Assembly (NCBI RefSeq): GCF_011045195.1
Contig: NZ_CP049199.1
Coordinates: forward strand, 2,232,001 to 2,296,000
DNA from: Caulobacter soli
Lineage (GTDB): Bacteria > Pseudomonadota > Alphaproteobacteria > Caulobacterales > Caulobacteraceae
Direction: 5' to 3'
DNA length: 64,000 nucleotides
Made by a program: the position numbers and the translations under genes. The notes below the pieces were generated by a model that was not told the DNA's origin, did no database searches, and was given only the letters and a program-made list of their open reading frames with translations. The number at the start of each line of letters is the position of its first letter. The stretch's first letter is position 1. Below, piece after piece: positions 1 to 12,184 of this stretch.

Positions 1-1206
1 GCGCTATGGATCGGGTCCAGCAAGATCTCCCGCCCGGTGGCCTCGCTGTCCAAGACCATGACGGCGCTCGCCCAGGGCGAGATCGAGGTTGTCGTCGCCG
101 CCACCGGCCGCAAGGACGAGATCGGGCTGATGGCCCGGGCCGTCCAGGTGTTCAAGGACAACGCCGTGGCCCTGCGCACGTCGGAGTCCGAGCAGCAGCG
201 GATCAGCGCCGCCAGCGAGGCCGAGCGTCTCCGCAACGAGGCGGCCAGCCAGGGCGCGGCCCAGGACCAGGCCTTCGTCATGGAACGCATCGCGGCCGGC
301 CTGGCCCGCCTGTCGCGCGGCGACCTGACCGTCCGCGTCGTCGATCCGTTCCCCGAGGGCTACGGCCAGCTGCGCACCGACTTCAACGGCGCCATGGACC
401 ATCTGGACCAGGCCATGGGCCAGATCCTGAGCGCGGTCGGCGGCATTGGCCGCAGCTCCGACGAGATCACCGCCGCCGCCGACAACACCGCCCGCCGCAG
501 CGAGCAGCAGGCCGCCAGCCTGGAAGAGACCGCCGCGGCGCTGGACGAGATCACCGCCACGGTGCGCCGCGCCTCGCAGGGGGCCAATGACGCGGCCCGC
601 GTCGTCGGTTCGACCCGAGAGGACGCCGAGCGTTCGGGCGAGGTGGTGCGCGGCGCTGTCGCGGCCATGAACGGCATCGAGCAGTCTTCGCAGCAGATCG
701 GCCAGATCATCGGCGTCATCGACGAGATCGCCTTCCAGACCAATCTTCTGGCCCTGAACGCGGGCGTGGAAGCCGCCCGGGCCGGGGACGCGGGGCGCGG
801 CTTCGCGGTCGTCGCCCAGGAAGTGCGGGCCCTGGCCCAGCGCTCGGCGGAAGCGGCCAAGGAGATCAAGACCCTGATCTCGACCTCGGCTGGCCAGGTC
901 GGGCAAGGCGTCAAGCTGGTCGGCCAGACCGGCGAGGCGCTGGAGGGCATCGTGTTCAAGGTGGGCGAGATCGACGCCCTGGTGAAGGAACTGGCCGCTT
1001 CGGCCGGCGAGCAGGCCACCGGCCTCAACGAGATCAACACCGCCGTCAACCAGATGGACCAGGGCGTGCAGCAGAACGCGGCCATGATCGAACAGGCCAC
1101 GGCCGTCAGCCACGCCCTGAAGACCGAGATCGGCGGTCTCGTCCAGATGATGAGCCGCTTCCAGGTCAGCGGCGCCGGCGCCGCGCCGATGCGCCGGGCG
1201 GGCTAG
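1..1206 (+). CDS. Methyl-accepting chemotaxis protein, 5' end outside the window
   Basis: The reading frame is open from base 1, so the sensory and first membrane parts lie upstream. The visible part starts in a HAMP region (SRPVASL... GRKDEIG, about codons 10-45), continues through a second HAMP-like stretch ([12 protein letters not shown]) and ends in a full methyl-accepting signalling domain. The hairpin tip carries the family signature [20 protein letters not shown] followed by [13 protein letters not shown], which binds CheA and CheW. The C-terminus (GAAPMRRAG) has no CheR-binding pentapeptide. Such receptors pass a sensed signal to the CheA kinase and so bias flagellar rotation. The ligand cannot be inferred because the sensor domain is missing. 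Confidence 0.93.
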   Translation, partial: ALWIGSSKISRPVASLSKTMTALAQGEIEVVVAATGRKDEIGLMARAVQVFKDNAVALRTSESEQQRISAASEAERLRNEAASQGAAQDQAFVMERIAAGLARLSRGDLTVRVVDPFPEGYGQLRTDFNGAMDHLDQAMGQILSAVGGIGRSSDEITAAADNTARRSEQQAASLEETAAALDEITATVRRASQGANDAARVVGSTREDAERSGEVVRGAVAAMNGIEQSSQQIGQIIGVIDEIAFQTNLLALNAGVEAARAGDAGRGFAVVAQEVRALAQRSAEAAKEIKTLISTSAGQVGQGVKLVGQTGEALEGIVFKVGEIDALVKELAASAGEQATGLNEINTAVNQMDQGVQQNAAMIEQATAVSHALKTEIGGLVQMMSRFQVSGAGAAPMRRAG

Positions 1207-1209
1207 GTC

Positions 1210-1323
1210 ATGGCGCGTCGCCTGGCCCGAGCCCGGTGGATCGCGGTGTCGATCTGGTGTGGTCTTGTCTTGCTGCTGATTGGCATTGGCGTGTTCGTGC
1301 TGAACGAGCCCGCGCCGGTCTGA
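1210..1323 (+). CDS. Small single-pass membrane protein, 37 aa
   Basis: An ATG three bases after the chemoreceptor stop opens a 37-codon frame. It has a basic N-terminus (MARRLARARW), one strongly hydrophobic helix of about 20 residues (from IAVSIW to VFVL) and a short NEPAPV tail. The tight spacing suggests translation on the chemoreceptor mRNA. The basic start followed by a single helix predicts an N-in inner-membrane protein. I recognise no family. The composition looks protein-like, but a frame this short could be chance. Confidence 0.45.
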   Translation: MARRLARARWIAVSIWCGLVLLLIGIGVFVLNEPAPV

Positions 1324-1386
1324 ACGTCCCGCCGCATTGACTTCCCGGCCGGCCTCCTGTCGATACGCCGCTCAACAGAGAGGGCT

Positions 1387-2571
1387 TTGGCCTTGGAAGA
1401 CTTCGACGTCGTGGTGCTGGGCGCCGGCGCGGCCGGGATGATGTGCGCCATCGAGGCGGGCAAGCGCGGCCGCTCGGTGCTGATCGTCGACCATGCCAAG
1501 GCCCCCGGCGAGAAGATCCGCATCAGCGGCGGCGGGCGCTGCAACTTCACCAACGTCAACACCGCCCAGGCCAACTTCCTGTCGGCCAATCCGAAGTTCT
1601 GCGTCTCGGCCCTGCGCCGCTATCGGCCGACCGACTTCATCGCCCTGGTCCAGAAGTACGGCATCGCCTTCCACGAGAAGACCCTCGGCCAGCTGTTCTG
1701 CGACGGCTCGGCCAAGCAGATCATCGAGATGCTGCTGACCGAGATGGACAAGGCCGGCGTCAAGCTGCGCCTGGAGGCCGAGATCAAGGGCGTGGCCAAG
1801 GACGGGGAGGGTTGGCGGGTCAGCTTCGCCCACGGCCCGGTGAGCTGTCGTTCGGTCGTGGTCGCCACGGGCGGCAAGTCGATCCCCAAGATGGGGGCGA
1901 CGGGCCTGGGCTACGAGATCGCCCAGCAGTTTGGCCTCAACATCGTCGAGACTCGGCCGGCCCTGGTGCCGCTGACCTTCGAGGTGAAGACCCTGGAACG
2001 CCTGGCGCCGCTGTCGGGCGTGGCCCTGGACGCGGTGGTCTCCAGCGGCAAGACCAGGTTCGCCGAGGCCATGCTGTTCACTCATCGCGGCCTGTCGGGC
2101 CCGTCGATCCTGCAGATCTCGTCCTATTGGCGCGAGGGCGGCGAGATCAGCGTCAACATGGCGCCGGGCGTCGACGTGTTCCAGGTTCTGCGCACCGCGC
2201 GGACCGCCACGCCCAAGCGGGCGCTGTCGACGGTGTTGGGCGAGATGCTGCCCAAGCGCCTGGCCCAGTTGATCGCCGAGGACGCCGGGGCGTACGGCAA
2301 CATGGCCGACTGCTCGGACGTGCTGCTGCGTGGCGTGGCCGCGACGGTCAACGCCTGGACGTTCAAGCCGGTGGGCTCGGAAGGCTATCGGACGGCGGAA
2401 GTGACGCTGGGCGGGGTCGACACCGATGGCCTGGATTCGCGGACCATGGAGGCCAAGGCGGCTCCGGGACTGTACTTCATCGGCGAGGTGGTGGACGTCA
2501 CCGGCTGGCTGGGCGGGTATAATTTCCAGTGGGCCTGGGCGTCGGGCTGGTGCGCGGGGCAGGCGGTCTAA
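1387..2571 (+). CDS. HI0933/YhiN-family flavoprotein (NAD(P)/FAD-dependent oxidoreductase)
   Basis: The 394-aa product starts with a Rossmann dinucleotide-binding motif (VVLGAGAAGMMCAIEAG) that binds FAD. The YhiN-family signature follows at about residue 43 (KIRISGGGRCNFTN). The second family landmark, near the C-terminus, is GEVVDVTGWLGGYNFQWAWA. Length matches the family's usual 390-410 aa. Members are predicted flavin oxidoreductases, and some act in tRNA or lipid chemistry, but the substrate here is unknown. The start is a TTG either at 1387 or at 1393. The purine-rich stretch at about 1376-1383 lies 4 or 10 bases upstream, so 1393 is a real alternative. The gene probably stands alone. 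Confidence 0.9.
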   Translation: MALEDFDVVVLGAGAAGMMCAIEAGKRGRSVLIVDHAKAPGEKIRISGGGRCNFTNVNTAQANFLSANPKFCVSALRRYRPTDFIALVQKYGIAFHEKTLGQLFCDGSAKQIIEMLLTEMDKAGVKLRLEAEIKGVAKDGEGWRVSFAHGPVSCRSVVVATGGKSIPKMGATGLGYEIAQQFGLNIVETRPALVPLTFEVKTLERLAPLSGVALDAVVSSGKTRFAEAMLFTHRGLSGPSILQISSYWREGGEISVNMAPGVDVFQVLRTARTATPKRALSTVLGEMLPKRLAQLIAEDAGAYGNMADCSDVLLRGVAATVNAWTFKPVGSEGYRTAEVTLGGVDTDGLDSRTMEAKAAPGLYFIGEVVDVTGWLGGYNFQWAWASGWCAGQAV

Positions 2572-2584
2572 GGCGCCCTGCGCC

Positions 2585-2720
2585 GATCCCTTGCCCCCTC
2601 CGGACCGCCTCGCGGTCGTCTTCCCCCTCAGGGGGAAGAGGGACGATGTGCGCGCGTCCTCCGCCCCCCACGGGGGCGGACAGGCGGCGAAACGGTCAGG
2701 TGGGGGCAAGTGGGTGTGAT
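2585..2720. repeat. GC-rich intergenic element with three perfect hairpins
   Basis: Three perfect short hairpins are packed into 80 bases. The first is gaccgc/gcggtc (2603-2617), the second ttccccc/gggggaa (2621-2637), and the third ccgccccc/gggggcgg (2661-2679). All have three-base loops. This resembles the REP-like intergenic repeats found in Caulobacter chromosomes, but no second full copy was recognised in this window. It lies between convergent genes and could also help terminate the flavoprotein transcript. Confidence 0.5.
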
Positions 2721-2818
2721 CTCACGCGGAAATCCGCTGAGCTGGTGGGAAGGGTGCGAAACGCCCGGCGGCGCGCCCCCTCGATCCCCTTGGCACGCGG
2801 GGATACACGACCCAGAAA

Positions 2819-2846
2819 TGGAGAAGGGGGCTTTCGCCCCCTTCAA
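2819..2846 (-). terminator. Hairpin terminator of the DEAD-box helicase gene
   Basis: A nine-base-pair perfect stem, gaagggggc/gcccccttc (2823-2844), with a four-base loop starts six bases past the helicase stop. On the minus strand it is followed by only a weak T-rich stretch, so termination may be partial. Confidence 0.6.
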
Positions 2847-2849
2847 CGT

Positions 2850-5114
<2,265 letters not shown>

Positions 5115-5447
5115 GCGGGTCCAGTTCGTTTCAAGCGGACGGCGCACACACAAACGCACGCGGCCCGCACCACGACCAAATTACGACCCCCAAACGGACC
5201 GTGTTCTTGGTCAATATCTTCAGAGAATAGACCTTTTTCGCCGGGATGCCGATGAGGGCGGGGCGAAATGGGTCTGATGGGCGGCCTAAGGAAGGCAAAA
5301 CGCTTCGGAAAGCAAGGGCCTGGGGAAAGATTGCTGCGGTGCGGCGAATTGGTCGCTTCATGGACGATGCGCGAAACGCAAAACGCCCGGGGCTCGGCCC
5401 CGGGCGTTTCGCCGACACTTCCCCTCTTGGCGGGGGAGAAAACGGTC
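5115..5447. other. Intergenic region upstream of the helicase
   Basis: No convincing gene is visible. The segment holds the promoter and 5' leader of the minus-strand helicase gene and, at its far end, the hairpin terminator of the UrcA-family gene (5381-5409). An A/T-rich patch around 5201-5240 is the likeliest promoter area, but no clear -35/-10 pair could be assigned. Confidence 0.5.
5378..5412 (-). terminator. Strong terminator of the UrcA-family gene
   Basis: A 13-base-pair perfect stem, aaacgcccggggc/gccccgggcgttt (5381-5409), has a three-base loop. Read on the minus strand it ends in a T-rich run (ttttgcgttt). It lies 38 bases past the UrcA-family stop codon and fits intrinsic termination. 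Confidence 0.85.
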
Positions 5448-5774
5448 CTAGCGGTTGCGAACGCCAGTGACGGTCAGCGAAGCTTGCGAGGAATGCAGCT
5501 GGGTCACGGCGCCGGCGACGGCGTCGCGGTGACAGGCCGAGGCGGCCACGGCGCGCTTCACTTCGGTGAAGCTGTGGGAATCGGCGCCGCAGGCTTGCAG
5601 GGCGGCGGTGTTGATGCGGCGCATCAGCACTTGGGCGTCCTGGGGATTGTTGACGTCCAGCTTGGCCTTGGAGACCGGGATGCTGACGGTTTCGGTGTCG
5701 GCCGGGGCGGCGACGGCGAAGGAGGCGCCGGCCAGCAGGAACAGCGCGGCGGTCGAGGCGACGAGGGTCTTCAT
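5448..5774 (-). CDS. UrcA-family secreted protein
   Basis: This 108-aa protein has a clear Sec signal peptide (MKTLVASTAALFLLAGASF, cleavage near AVAA). The mature domain contains two cysteines and the pattern LMRRINTAALQACG, typical of UrcA-family proteins from Caulobacterales and Sphingomonadales. The function of the family is unknown and export to the periplasm is predicted. The ATG at 5774 is chosen because it begins the signal peptide and is preceded by a purine-rich gggaag. A much longer open frame extends upstream but has no protein-like content. It is a single gene with its own terminator. Confidence 0.85.
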   Translation of the reverse strand: MKTLVASTAALFLLAGASFAVAAPADTETVSIPVSKAKLDVNNPQDAQVLMRRINTAALQACGADSHSFTEVKRAVAASACHRDAVAGAVTQLHSSQASLTVTGVRNR

Positions 5775-6125
5775 GGATCGACTTCCCTGTTTGCGGCGAC
5801 GTCTCGGGGCGTCGCTCGGTTCAACTTCGGGCCCGATACGCAAGCGGGGCTGCTCGAAATCACGTTCGTAACCTTGCATCTGCCCAAAAAGCGTCCGGGA
5901 AAAGCAAAAAAGGTCGACAAATCGGTCAAAAACCGAGCGAACGCGATTTTCTGGAGCGGAAAAGTCGAATTCATTTGAGGGGTTAGCGGTCGTTGAGCGC
6001 CCCAAATGTGAAATGTCAGATTCTCGAATACCTGGCGTCAAAACCGCTATTCCAGTGACGCGACTCACGAAAACGGCCCGCCATGAAGGCGGGCCGTTTC
6101 GCTGATCTGGAGCTGATCGGCCTGG
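5775..6125. other. Intergenic region between parE 3' end and the UrcA-family gene
   Basis: No gene is supported. The region is A/T-richer than its surroundings near 5880-6060 and should contain the promoter of the minus-strand UrcA-family gene. It contains two GANTC sites, gattc at 6019 and gactc at 6062, the target of the alphaproteobacterial methylase CcrM. It ends with the parE terminator. Confidence 0.5.
6069..6103 (-). terminator. Terminator of parE
   Basis: A 12-base-pair perfect stem, aaacggcccgcc/ggcgggccgttt (6071-6099), has a five-base loop. On the minus strand it is followed by ttttcg. It begins 26 bases past the parE stop. Confidence 0.85.
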
Positions 6126-8231
6126 CTACAGGTCCAGGTCGTCGGCCGCGAACTCGGCGTTTTCCTGGATGAAGCGGAACCGAAGCTCGGGCTTGCGGCC
6201 CATCAGGGTCTCGACCAAGGCCTCGACCGCTTCCTCCGATCGGGGGAGGGTGATCTTGGCCAGGGTGCGCACCGTCGGGTCCATGGTGGTCTCCTTCAAC
6301 TGGGAGGCCATCATCTCGCCCAGGCCCTTGAAGCGACCGATCTCGGGCTTCTTGCCCTTGAACATCGTGGCCAGAAGCTCGTCCTTGTGCTCGTCGTCGC
6401 GGGCATAGGCGCTCTTGCCGCCGTGGCTGAGGCGATAGAGCGGCGGCAGGGCCAGGAACAGGTGACCCTGGCGGATCAGGTCCGGCATGGTCCGGTAGAA
6501 GAAGGTGATCAGCAGGCTGGCGATGTGGGCGCCGTCGACGTCGGCGTCGGTCATGATGATGATCCGCTCGTAGCGCAGATCCTCTTCCTTGTACCGATTG
6601 CCGCCCTGCGCCCCGAGGGCCAGCATCAGGTCGCTGAGCTCCTTGTTGGCCGTGAACTTCTCGCCGCTGGCCGAGGCCACGTTGAGGATCTTGCCGCGCA
6701 GGGGCAGGATCGCCTGGTTCTTGCGGTTGCGGGCCTGCTTGGCCGAGCCGCCGGCCGAGTCGCCTTCGACGATGAACAGCTCGGCGCCGTCCACGGCGCC
6801 GGCTGCGCAGTCGGCCAGCTTGCCCGGCAGGCGCAGCTTGCGGGTCGCCGAGGCTCTTGAGACTTCCTTGTCCTTGCGGCGCTTGAGACGTTCCTCGGCG
6901 CGCTCGATCACGAACTCCAGCAGGGCCTGGGCGGCCTTAGGGCTGCCGGTCAGCCAGTGGTCAAACGGGTCGCGCAGGGCGTTCTCGACGAAGCGCTGGG
7001 CTTCGCTCGACGACAGCTTTTCCTTGGTCTGGCCCTGGAATTCCGGGTTCTTGATGAACACCGAGATCAGGGCGCCGGCCTGGGCGATGACGTCATCGGC
7101 GGTGATGATCGTCGCGCGCTTCTCGCCCTTCAGTTCCGCGTAGGCCTTCAGGCCTCGGGTCAGGGCGGCGCGCAGGCCGCTTTCGTGGGTGCCGCCCTCG
7201 GGGGTCGGCACGGTGTTGCAGTACGACTGCATGAAGCCGTCGTGCTCGCCGAAGCCGCGCGGGGTCCAGGCGATGGCCCACTCGACCGCGCCGGCCTCGC
7301 CTTGGCGCTCGATGCGTCCGGAGAAACTGTCGGGCGTGACCAGTTCCAGTCCCTTGGTGCGCTCGGCCAGGAAGTCGGCCAGGCCGTTGGGGAAGTGGAA
7401 GGTGGCCTCGGCCGGGGTCTGGTCGTGGATCCGCGAGGGATCGCAGGACCATTTGATCTGCACGCCGCGGAACAGATAGGCCTTGGAGCGGGCCATGCGG
7501 TACAGGCGCGCCGGCTTGAAGGCGCAGCCCTCGCCGAAGATCTGGTCGTCGGGCTTGAAGCGCACCTGGGTGCCGCGCTTCTTGCTGGGCGCGATCTTCT
7601 CGACCGGGCCCAGCGGCTTGCCGCGCGCGAAGCTCTGGCGGTGTTCGAAGCCGTCGCGCCAGACGGTGACCTCGACCAGTTCCGACAGGGCGTTGACGAC
7701 GCTGGCGCCCACCCCGTGAAGGCCGCCCGAGGTCTCGTAGGCCTTGCCGCTGAACTTACCGCCCGCGTGCAGGACGGTCATGATCACTTCCAGCGCCGAC
7801 TTGCCGGGGTGCTTGGGGTGTTCGTCGACGGGCATGCCGCGCCCGTCGTCCTTGACCGACAGGTAGCCGTCGGCGTCGAGCTTGACCTCGATGGTCTTGG
7901 CGAAGCCGGCCACGGCCTCGTCCATCGAGTTGTCCAGCACTTCGGCGAACAGGTGGTGCAGGGCGCGTTCGTCGGTGCCGCCGATGTACATGCCGGGACG
8001 CATGCGTACGGGTTCCAGGCCTTCCAGGACCTCGATCGAGCTGGCGTCATACCCGCCGGAGGAGGGCGGGGCGCTGGGCGCCGGCGCGGCGGTCGGCGGG
8101 GGAGGCGCGGCCGGACGCGGCGTGGGCTCGGGATGCGGCTCACGGGCGGGCAACGGCGAGGCGGGCGGCGGCGACAGGGCGTCGTCGCCGAACAGCGAGA
8201 AGGAAGCGTTGGGGTCGTCTTTGGAGGACAT
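6126..8231 (-). CDS. parE: DNA topoisomerase IV subunit B
   Basis: The 701-aa product is the ATPase subunit of topoisomerase IV, which with ParC separates linked daughter chromosomes. The GHKL ATPase shows the N-box region (EVLDNSMDEA), DDGRGMP and GLHGVGASVVNALS. The Toprim domain shows EGDSAGGSAKQARNRK and the metal-binding TDADVDGAHI. The C-terminus has the type IIA signature GRFKGLGEM. Residues about 20-60, before the conserved IEVLEGLEPVRMRPGMYIGG, form a Pro/Ala-rich linker that most family members lack. The ATG at 8231 is preferred over one at 8354 because the extra stretch is not protein-like, although no good ribosome site precedes it. The ParE rather than GyrB assignment rests on overall length and synteny. 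Confidence 0.92.
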   Translation of the reverse strand: MSSKDDPNASFSLFGDDALSPPPASPLPAREPHPEPTPRPAAPPPPTAAPAPSAPPSSGGYDASSIEVLEGLEPVRMRPGMYIGGTDERALHHLFAEVLDNSMDEAVAGFAKTIEVKLDADGYLSVKDDGRGMPVDEHPKHPGKSALEVIMTVLHAGGKFSGKAYETSGGLHGVGASVVNALSELVEVTVWRDGFEHRQSFARGKPLGPVEKIAPSKKRGTQVRFKPDDQIFGEGCAFKPARLYRMARSKAYLFRGVQIKWSCDPSRIHDQTPAEATFHFPNGLADFLAERTKGLELVTPDSFSGRIERQGEAGAVEWAIAWTPRGFGEHDGFMQSYCNTVPTPEGGTHESGLRAALTRGLKAYAELKGEKRATIITADDVIAQAGALISVFIKNPEFQGQTKEKLSSSEAQRFVENALRDPFDHWLTGSPKAAQALLEFVIERAEERLKRRKDKEVSRASATRKLRLPGKLADCAAGAVDGAELFIVEGDSAGGSAKQARNRKNQAILPLRGKILNVASASGEKFTANKELSDLMLALGAQGGNRYKEEDLRYERIIIMTDADVDGAHIASLLITFFYRTMPDLIRQGHLFLALPPLYRLSHGGKSAYARDDEHKDELLATMFKGKKPEIGRFKGLGEMMASQLKETTMDPTVRTLAKITLPRSEEAVEALVETLMGRKPELRFRFIQENAEFAADDLDL

Positions 8232-8402
8232 TACGGGAACATGCGTCGATTCGGCGGGAGCGCCCCGTATGGGCCGCGCGGGGCGCGAAGAAAAGAGGGG
8301 GATAGGTCGCGAGGCAAGCGGGGGCGAGCGATTTGCCGGTTCGCGCGGCGACATGGCAGGATGGCGCGTTCCTTAGACGCTTCCAACCGCTCGGAGCCCG
8401 CG

Positions 8403-8771
8403 ATGACCTGGCGACCCCACTACCGCCCCCTGGCGATCTTGCTGGCTTCGCTGAGCCTGCTGGCCTGTTCCAGCCCGGGCTCGACACCGGCCCAGCCGAC
8501 GCCGCCGACCAACGCCCGCGCGCCCGTGGCCGAGGGCGGCATGTGCGGCGGCTTCGCGGGCTTCCAGTGCGCCGAGGGACTGAGTTGCCAGATGCAGCCG
8601 GGCCAGTGCCATACCGTGGCCGACGCCTCGGGCGTCTGTCGCAAGCCGCCGCAGATGTGCACCATGATCTACGCCCCGGTCTGCGGCTGCGACGGCAAGA
8701 CCTACGCCAGCGCCTGCAACGCCGCCGCCAAGGGCGTCAGCGTCGCGGCCCAGGGCGAGTGCAAGGCGTAG
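8403..8771 (+). CDS. Kazal-type serine protease inhibitor domain lipoprotein
   Basis: This 122-aa protein begins with a lipoprotein signal peptide whose lipobox is LLAC (cysteine at about residue 19). A Ser/Pro/Thr-rich linker and a cysteine-rich stretch (MCGGFAGFQCAEGLSC) follow. The last 45 residues are a Kazal-like domain with the landmark APVCGCDGKTYASACNA. Kazal domains insert a loop into serine proteases and block them. In alphaproteobacteria such proteins are usually periplasmic or surface lipoproteins with unknown targets. No operon partner is evident: the next gene is 64 bases downstream with its own ribosome site. Confidence 0.87.
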   Translation: MTWRPHYRPLAILLASLSLLACSSPGSTPAQPTPPTNARAPVAEGGMCGGFAGFQCAEGLSCQMQPGQCHTVADASGVCRKPPQMCTMIYAPVCGCDGKTYASACNAAAKGVSVAAQGECKA

Positions 8772-8835
8772 GGTCGATGCTTCGCTGCTGACAAACCGTG
8801 GCCAGTGATCGGCGATACTGACCGCTGGAGGCGCC

Positions 8836-9249
8836 ATGACCCAAGATCCCTCGACGAACGATCTGGCGCGACGGGACGTGCTCGCGGTCGGTGTCGCCAT
8901 GGCCGTGACCGGCGTCGGCGGGCTGGCTCAAGCTCAGGAGACCAAGGCGATGTACGGACTGATCGGCCAGATGAAGGCCGCGCCCGGCAAGCGGGATGAG
9001 CTGGTGGCGATCCTGGCGGAGGACACCCAGGGCATGCCCGGCTGCCTCAGCTACATCGTCGCCAGGGACGCAACCGACGCCGACGCCCTGTGGATCACCG
9101 AGGTCTGGACCGACAAGGACAGCCACGCCGCCTCGCTGAAGCTGCCCTCGGTCCAGGCGGTCATCGCCAAGGCCCGCCCGATGATCGCCGGCTTTGGACA
9201 TAGATTCGAGACTGTGCCGGTCGGCGGAGTGGGTTTGGCGAAGACCTAA
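8836..9249 (+). CDS. Antibiotic-biosynthesis-monooxygenase (ABM) fold protein with Tat-like signal
   Basis: The 137-aa product has a twin-arginine leader (ARRDVLAVGVAMAVTG) with cleavage expected near AQAQ. One ferredoxin-like ABM domain follows (MYGLIGQMKAAPGKRDEL, then GCLSYIV and ITEVWTDKDSHAASL). ABM-domain proteins are small dimers and include quinol monooxygenases and heme-degrading enzymes; the specific reaction cannot be told. A Tat leader on such a small domain predicts folded export to the periplasm. A good ribosome site (ggagg) lies eight bases before the ATG. The gene faces glnA, with a shared terminator between them. Confidence 0.85.
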   Translation: MTQDPSTNDLARRDVLAVGVAMAVTGVGGLAQAQETKAMYGLIGQMKAAPGKRDELVAILAEDTQGMPGCLSYIVARDATDADALWITEVWTDKDSHAASLKLPSVQAVIAKARPMIAGFGHRFETVPVGGVGLAKT

Positions 9250-9251
9250 AG

Positions 9252-9287
9252 AAAAAGGCCCGCGGATTGCTCCGCGGGCCTTGTCCG
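9252..9287. terminator. Bidirectional terminator between the ABM gene and glnA
   Basis: A 12-base-pair perfect stem, aaggcccgcgga/tccgcgggcctt (9256-9283), has a four-base loop. An A-run before it and T residues after it let it serve both convergent genes. Confidence 0.85.
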
Positions 9288-9306
9288 TCGTCCTAGGCCG
9301 TAGGGC

Positions 9307-10716
9307 TTAGCACTTGTAGTACATGTCGAATTCGACCGGGTGCGGGTGCAGCGTCAGGCGCATCACCTCTTCCATCTTCAGCTCGATGTAGCTGTCGATG
9401 AAGTCATCATCCATGACGCCGCCGGCCTTCAGGAAGGCGCGGTCCTTGTCGAGGTTCTCGAGAGCCTCGCGGAGCGAGCCGCAGACTTCCGGGATCTTCT
9501 TCTGCTCGCGGGGCGGCAGGTCGTACAGGTTCTTGTCGGCGGCCGCGCCCGGATCGATCTTGTTGTTGATGCCGTCCAGGCCGGCCATCAGCAGGGCGAC
9601 GAAGGTCAGGTACGGGTTGCCCATCGGGTCGGGGAAGCGAGCTTCGATGCGCTTGGCCTTCGGCGAGTCGACGTGCGGGATGCGGATCGAGGCCGAGCGG
9701 TTACGCGACGAGTAGGCCAGCTTCACCGGGGCTTCGTAGCCCGGCACCAGGCGCTTGTACGAGTTCGTCGTGGAGTTCGAGAACGCGTTGATCGCCTTGG
9801 CGTGCTTGATGATGCCGCCGATGTACCACAGGCACATGTCCGACAGGCCGGCGTACTTGTCGCCGGCGAACAGCGGCTTGCCGTCCTGCCAGATCGACTG
9901 GTGCACGTGCATGCCCGAGCCGTTGTCGCCGAACATCGGCTTGGCCATGAAGGTGGCCGACTTGCCGTAGGCGTGGGCCACGTTGTGGATCACGTACTTG
10001 TAGAGCTGCATGCGGTCGGCCATCACGACCATGGTGTCGAACTTCAGGCCGAGTTCGTGCTGGGCGGGCGCCACTTCGTGGTGGTGCTTTTCCGGCTTCA
10101 TGCCCAGCTCGCCCATGACGGCCAGCATTTCGCCGCGTAGGTCTTGAGCCGAGTCGATCGGGTTGACCGGGAAGTAGCCGCCCTTCGGACCCGGGCGGTG
10201 GCCCATGTTGCCTTCCGGATATTCCTTGGCCGAGTTGCCCGGCAGCTCGACGGAGTCGAACGAGTAGCCGGTGTTGTTCGACGAGGTGTTCCAGCGAACG
10301 TCGTCGAAGATGAAGAACTCGGCTTCCGGACCGAAGAACACGGTGTCGCCGATGCCCGACGACTTGACGTAGGCCAGGGCGTTCTTGGCGATCGAGCGCG
10401 GGTCGCGGTTGTAGGGGGTGCCCGTGTCGGGGTTCACCACGTCGCAGAACAGCGCCAGGGTCGTCTGTTGGTAGAACGGATCGATGATCGCGCTGGTCAG
10501 GTCCGGACGCAGCTTCATGTCCGACTCGTTGATGGCCTTCCAGCCGGCGATCGACGAGCCGTCGAACATGGTGCCGTCGTTGAGGAATTCGTCATCGACC
10601 AGATCGATGTCGAAGGTGACGTGCTGCAGCTTGCCGCGAACGTCGGTGAAACGAACGTCGACGTACTTGACGTCCTTTTCCTTGATCAGGTCCAGGATTT
10701 GCTTGGCGGTGCTCAT
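9307..10716 (-). CDS. glnA: Glutamine synthetase, type I
   Basis: The 469-aa enzyme makes glutamine from glutamate, ammonia and ATP, the main route of ammonium assimilation. Landmarks are FDGSSIAGW, the glutamate-loop region around [13 protein letters not shown], the [15 protein letters not shown] metal-binding segment and the dodecamer-type C-terminus ending VEFDMYYKC. The adenylylation tyrosine is present in NLYDLPP, so the enzyme should be controlled by GlnE-type adenylyltransferase. Length matches the usual 468-470 aa. It follows glnB by 42 bases in the same direction, the classic proteobacterial glnBA operon. Confidence 0.97.
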   Translation of the reverse strand: MSTAKQILDLIKEKDVKYVDVRFTDVRGKLQHVTFDIDLVDDEFLNDGTMFDGSSIAGWKAINESDMKLRPDLTSAIIDPFYQQTTLALFCDVVNPDTGTPYNRDPRSIAKNALAYVKSSGIGDTVFFGPEAEFFIFDDVRWNTSSNNTGYSFDSVELPGNSAKEYPEGNMGHRPGPKGGYFPVNPIDSAQDLRGEMLAVMGELGMKPEKHHHEVAPAQHELGLKFDTMVVMADRMQLYKYVIHNVAHAYGKSATFMAKPMFGDNGSGMHVHQSIWQDGKPLFAGDKYAGLSDMCLWYIGGIIKHAKAINAFSNSTTNSYKRLVPGYEAPVKLAYSSRNRSASIRIPHVDSPKAKRIEARFPDPMGNPYLTFVALLMAGLDGINNKIDPGAAADKNLYDLPPREQKKIPEVCGSLREALENLDKDRAFLKAGGVMDDDFIDSYIELKMEEVMRLTLHPHPVEFDMYYKC

Positions 10717-10758
10717 AGTTATCCCCTTTGAGCGTTAAGCGTTGCGGGCCAGGTCGCC

Positions 10759-11602
<844 letters not shown>

Positions 11603-12172
11603 ATGAGCCGCATTCATATGATCCGCCACGGCCGGCCGGCCTCGACCTGGGGCGATGCCGACCAGGATCCGGGGTTGGACCCTGTCGGCGCCGAACAGGC
11701 GCGGGCGGTGGCGCGGACGCTGATGGCCCTGCCCGAAGCGGAGCGCCCGTCGCGGGTGGTCAGCTCGCCGCTGCGGCGCTGTCGCGAAACGGCCCAACCG
11801 CTGGCCGACGCCCTGGGCGTGGCGATCGAGATCGATCCCCGAGTCGGCGAGATCCCGACTCCGGCCGCTCTCGACGCCGAGGCGCGGCCGGGCTGGTTGC
11901 GACGGGCCTTTGAGGGCAAGTGGAGCGACATCCAGGGCGATCTCGACTACGTCGCCTGGACGCGAACGGTCGCTGACGCCGTGGCCGCGTATCCCGGCGC
12001 GGCGGTGTTCAGCCATTTCGTGGCCCTGAACGCGGCGGTGTCGGCGGCGACGGGCGGCGAGATCGTGGCGGCGTTCCGGCCCGACCATGTCTCGGTGACG
12101 ACGTTCGATCGGGTCGACGGCGCGTTGATCCTGGTCGACAAGGGCCAGGAAGCCTCCACCCAGGTTCTATAG
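11603..12172 (+). CDS. Histidine phosphatase (phosphoglycerate mutase-like) family protein
   Basis: The 189-aa protein begins MSRIHMIRHGRP, where RHG carries the histidine that takes up the phosphoryl group. The second arginine lies in [11 protein letters not shown], and the C-terminal catalytic histidine is probably in FSHFVALNAAV. This is the compact branch-2-like form found in many bacterial phosphatases of uncertain substrate. A GTG directly before the ATG (11600) could also serve as start; gaggcaggg provides the ribosome site. The nnr start lies 13 bases downstream in the same direction, so the two are probably co-transcribed. Confidence 0.87.
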   Translation: MSRIHMIRHGRPASTWGDADQDPGLDPVGAEQARAVARTLMALPEAERPSRVVSSPLRRCRETAQPLADALGVAIEIDPRVGEIPTPAALDAEARPGWLRRAFEGKWSDIQGDLDYVAWTRTVADAVAAYPGAAVFSHFVALNAAVSAATGGEIVAAFRPDHVSVTTFDRVDGALILVDKGQEASTQVL

Positions 12173-12184
12173 AGAGGAGCAGCC

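Noticed and set aside
6957..8771. 604-codon plus-strand frame running through parE into the Kazal lipoprotein
   Set aside because: Only its last 122 codons, from the ATG at 8403, form a recognisable protein with a lipoprotein signal. The rest is antisense to parE.
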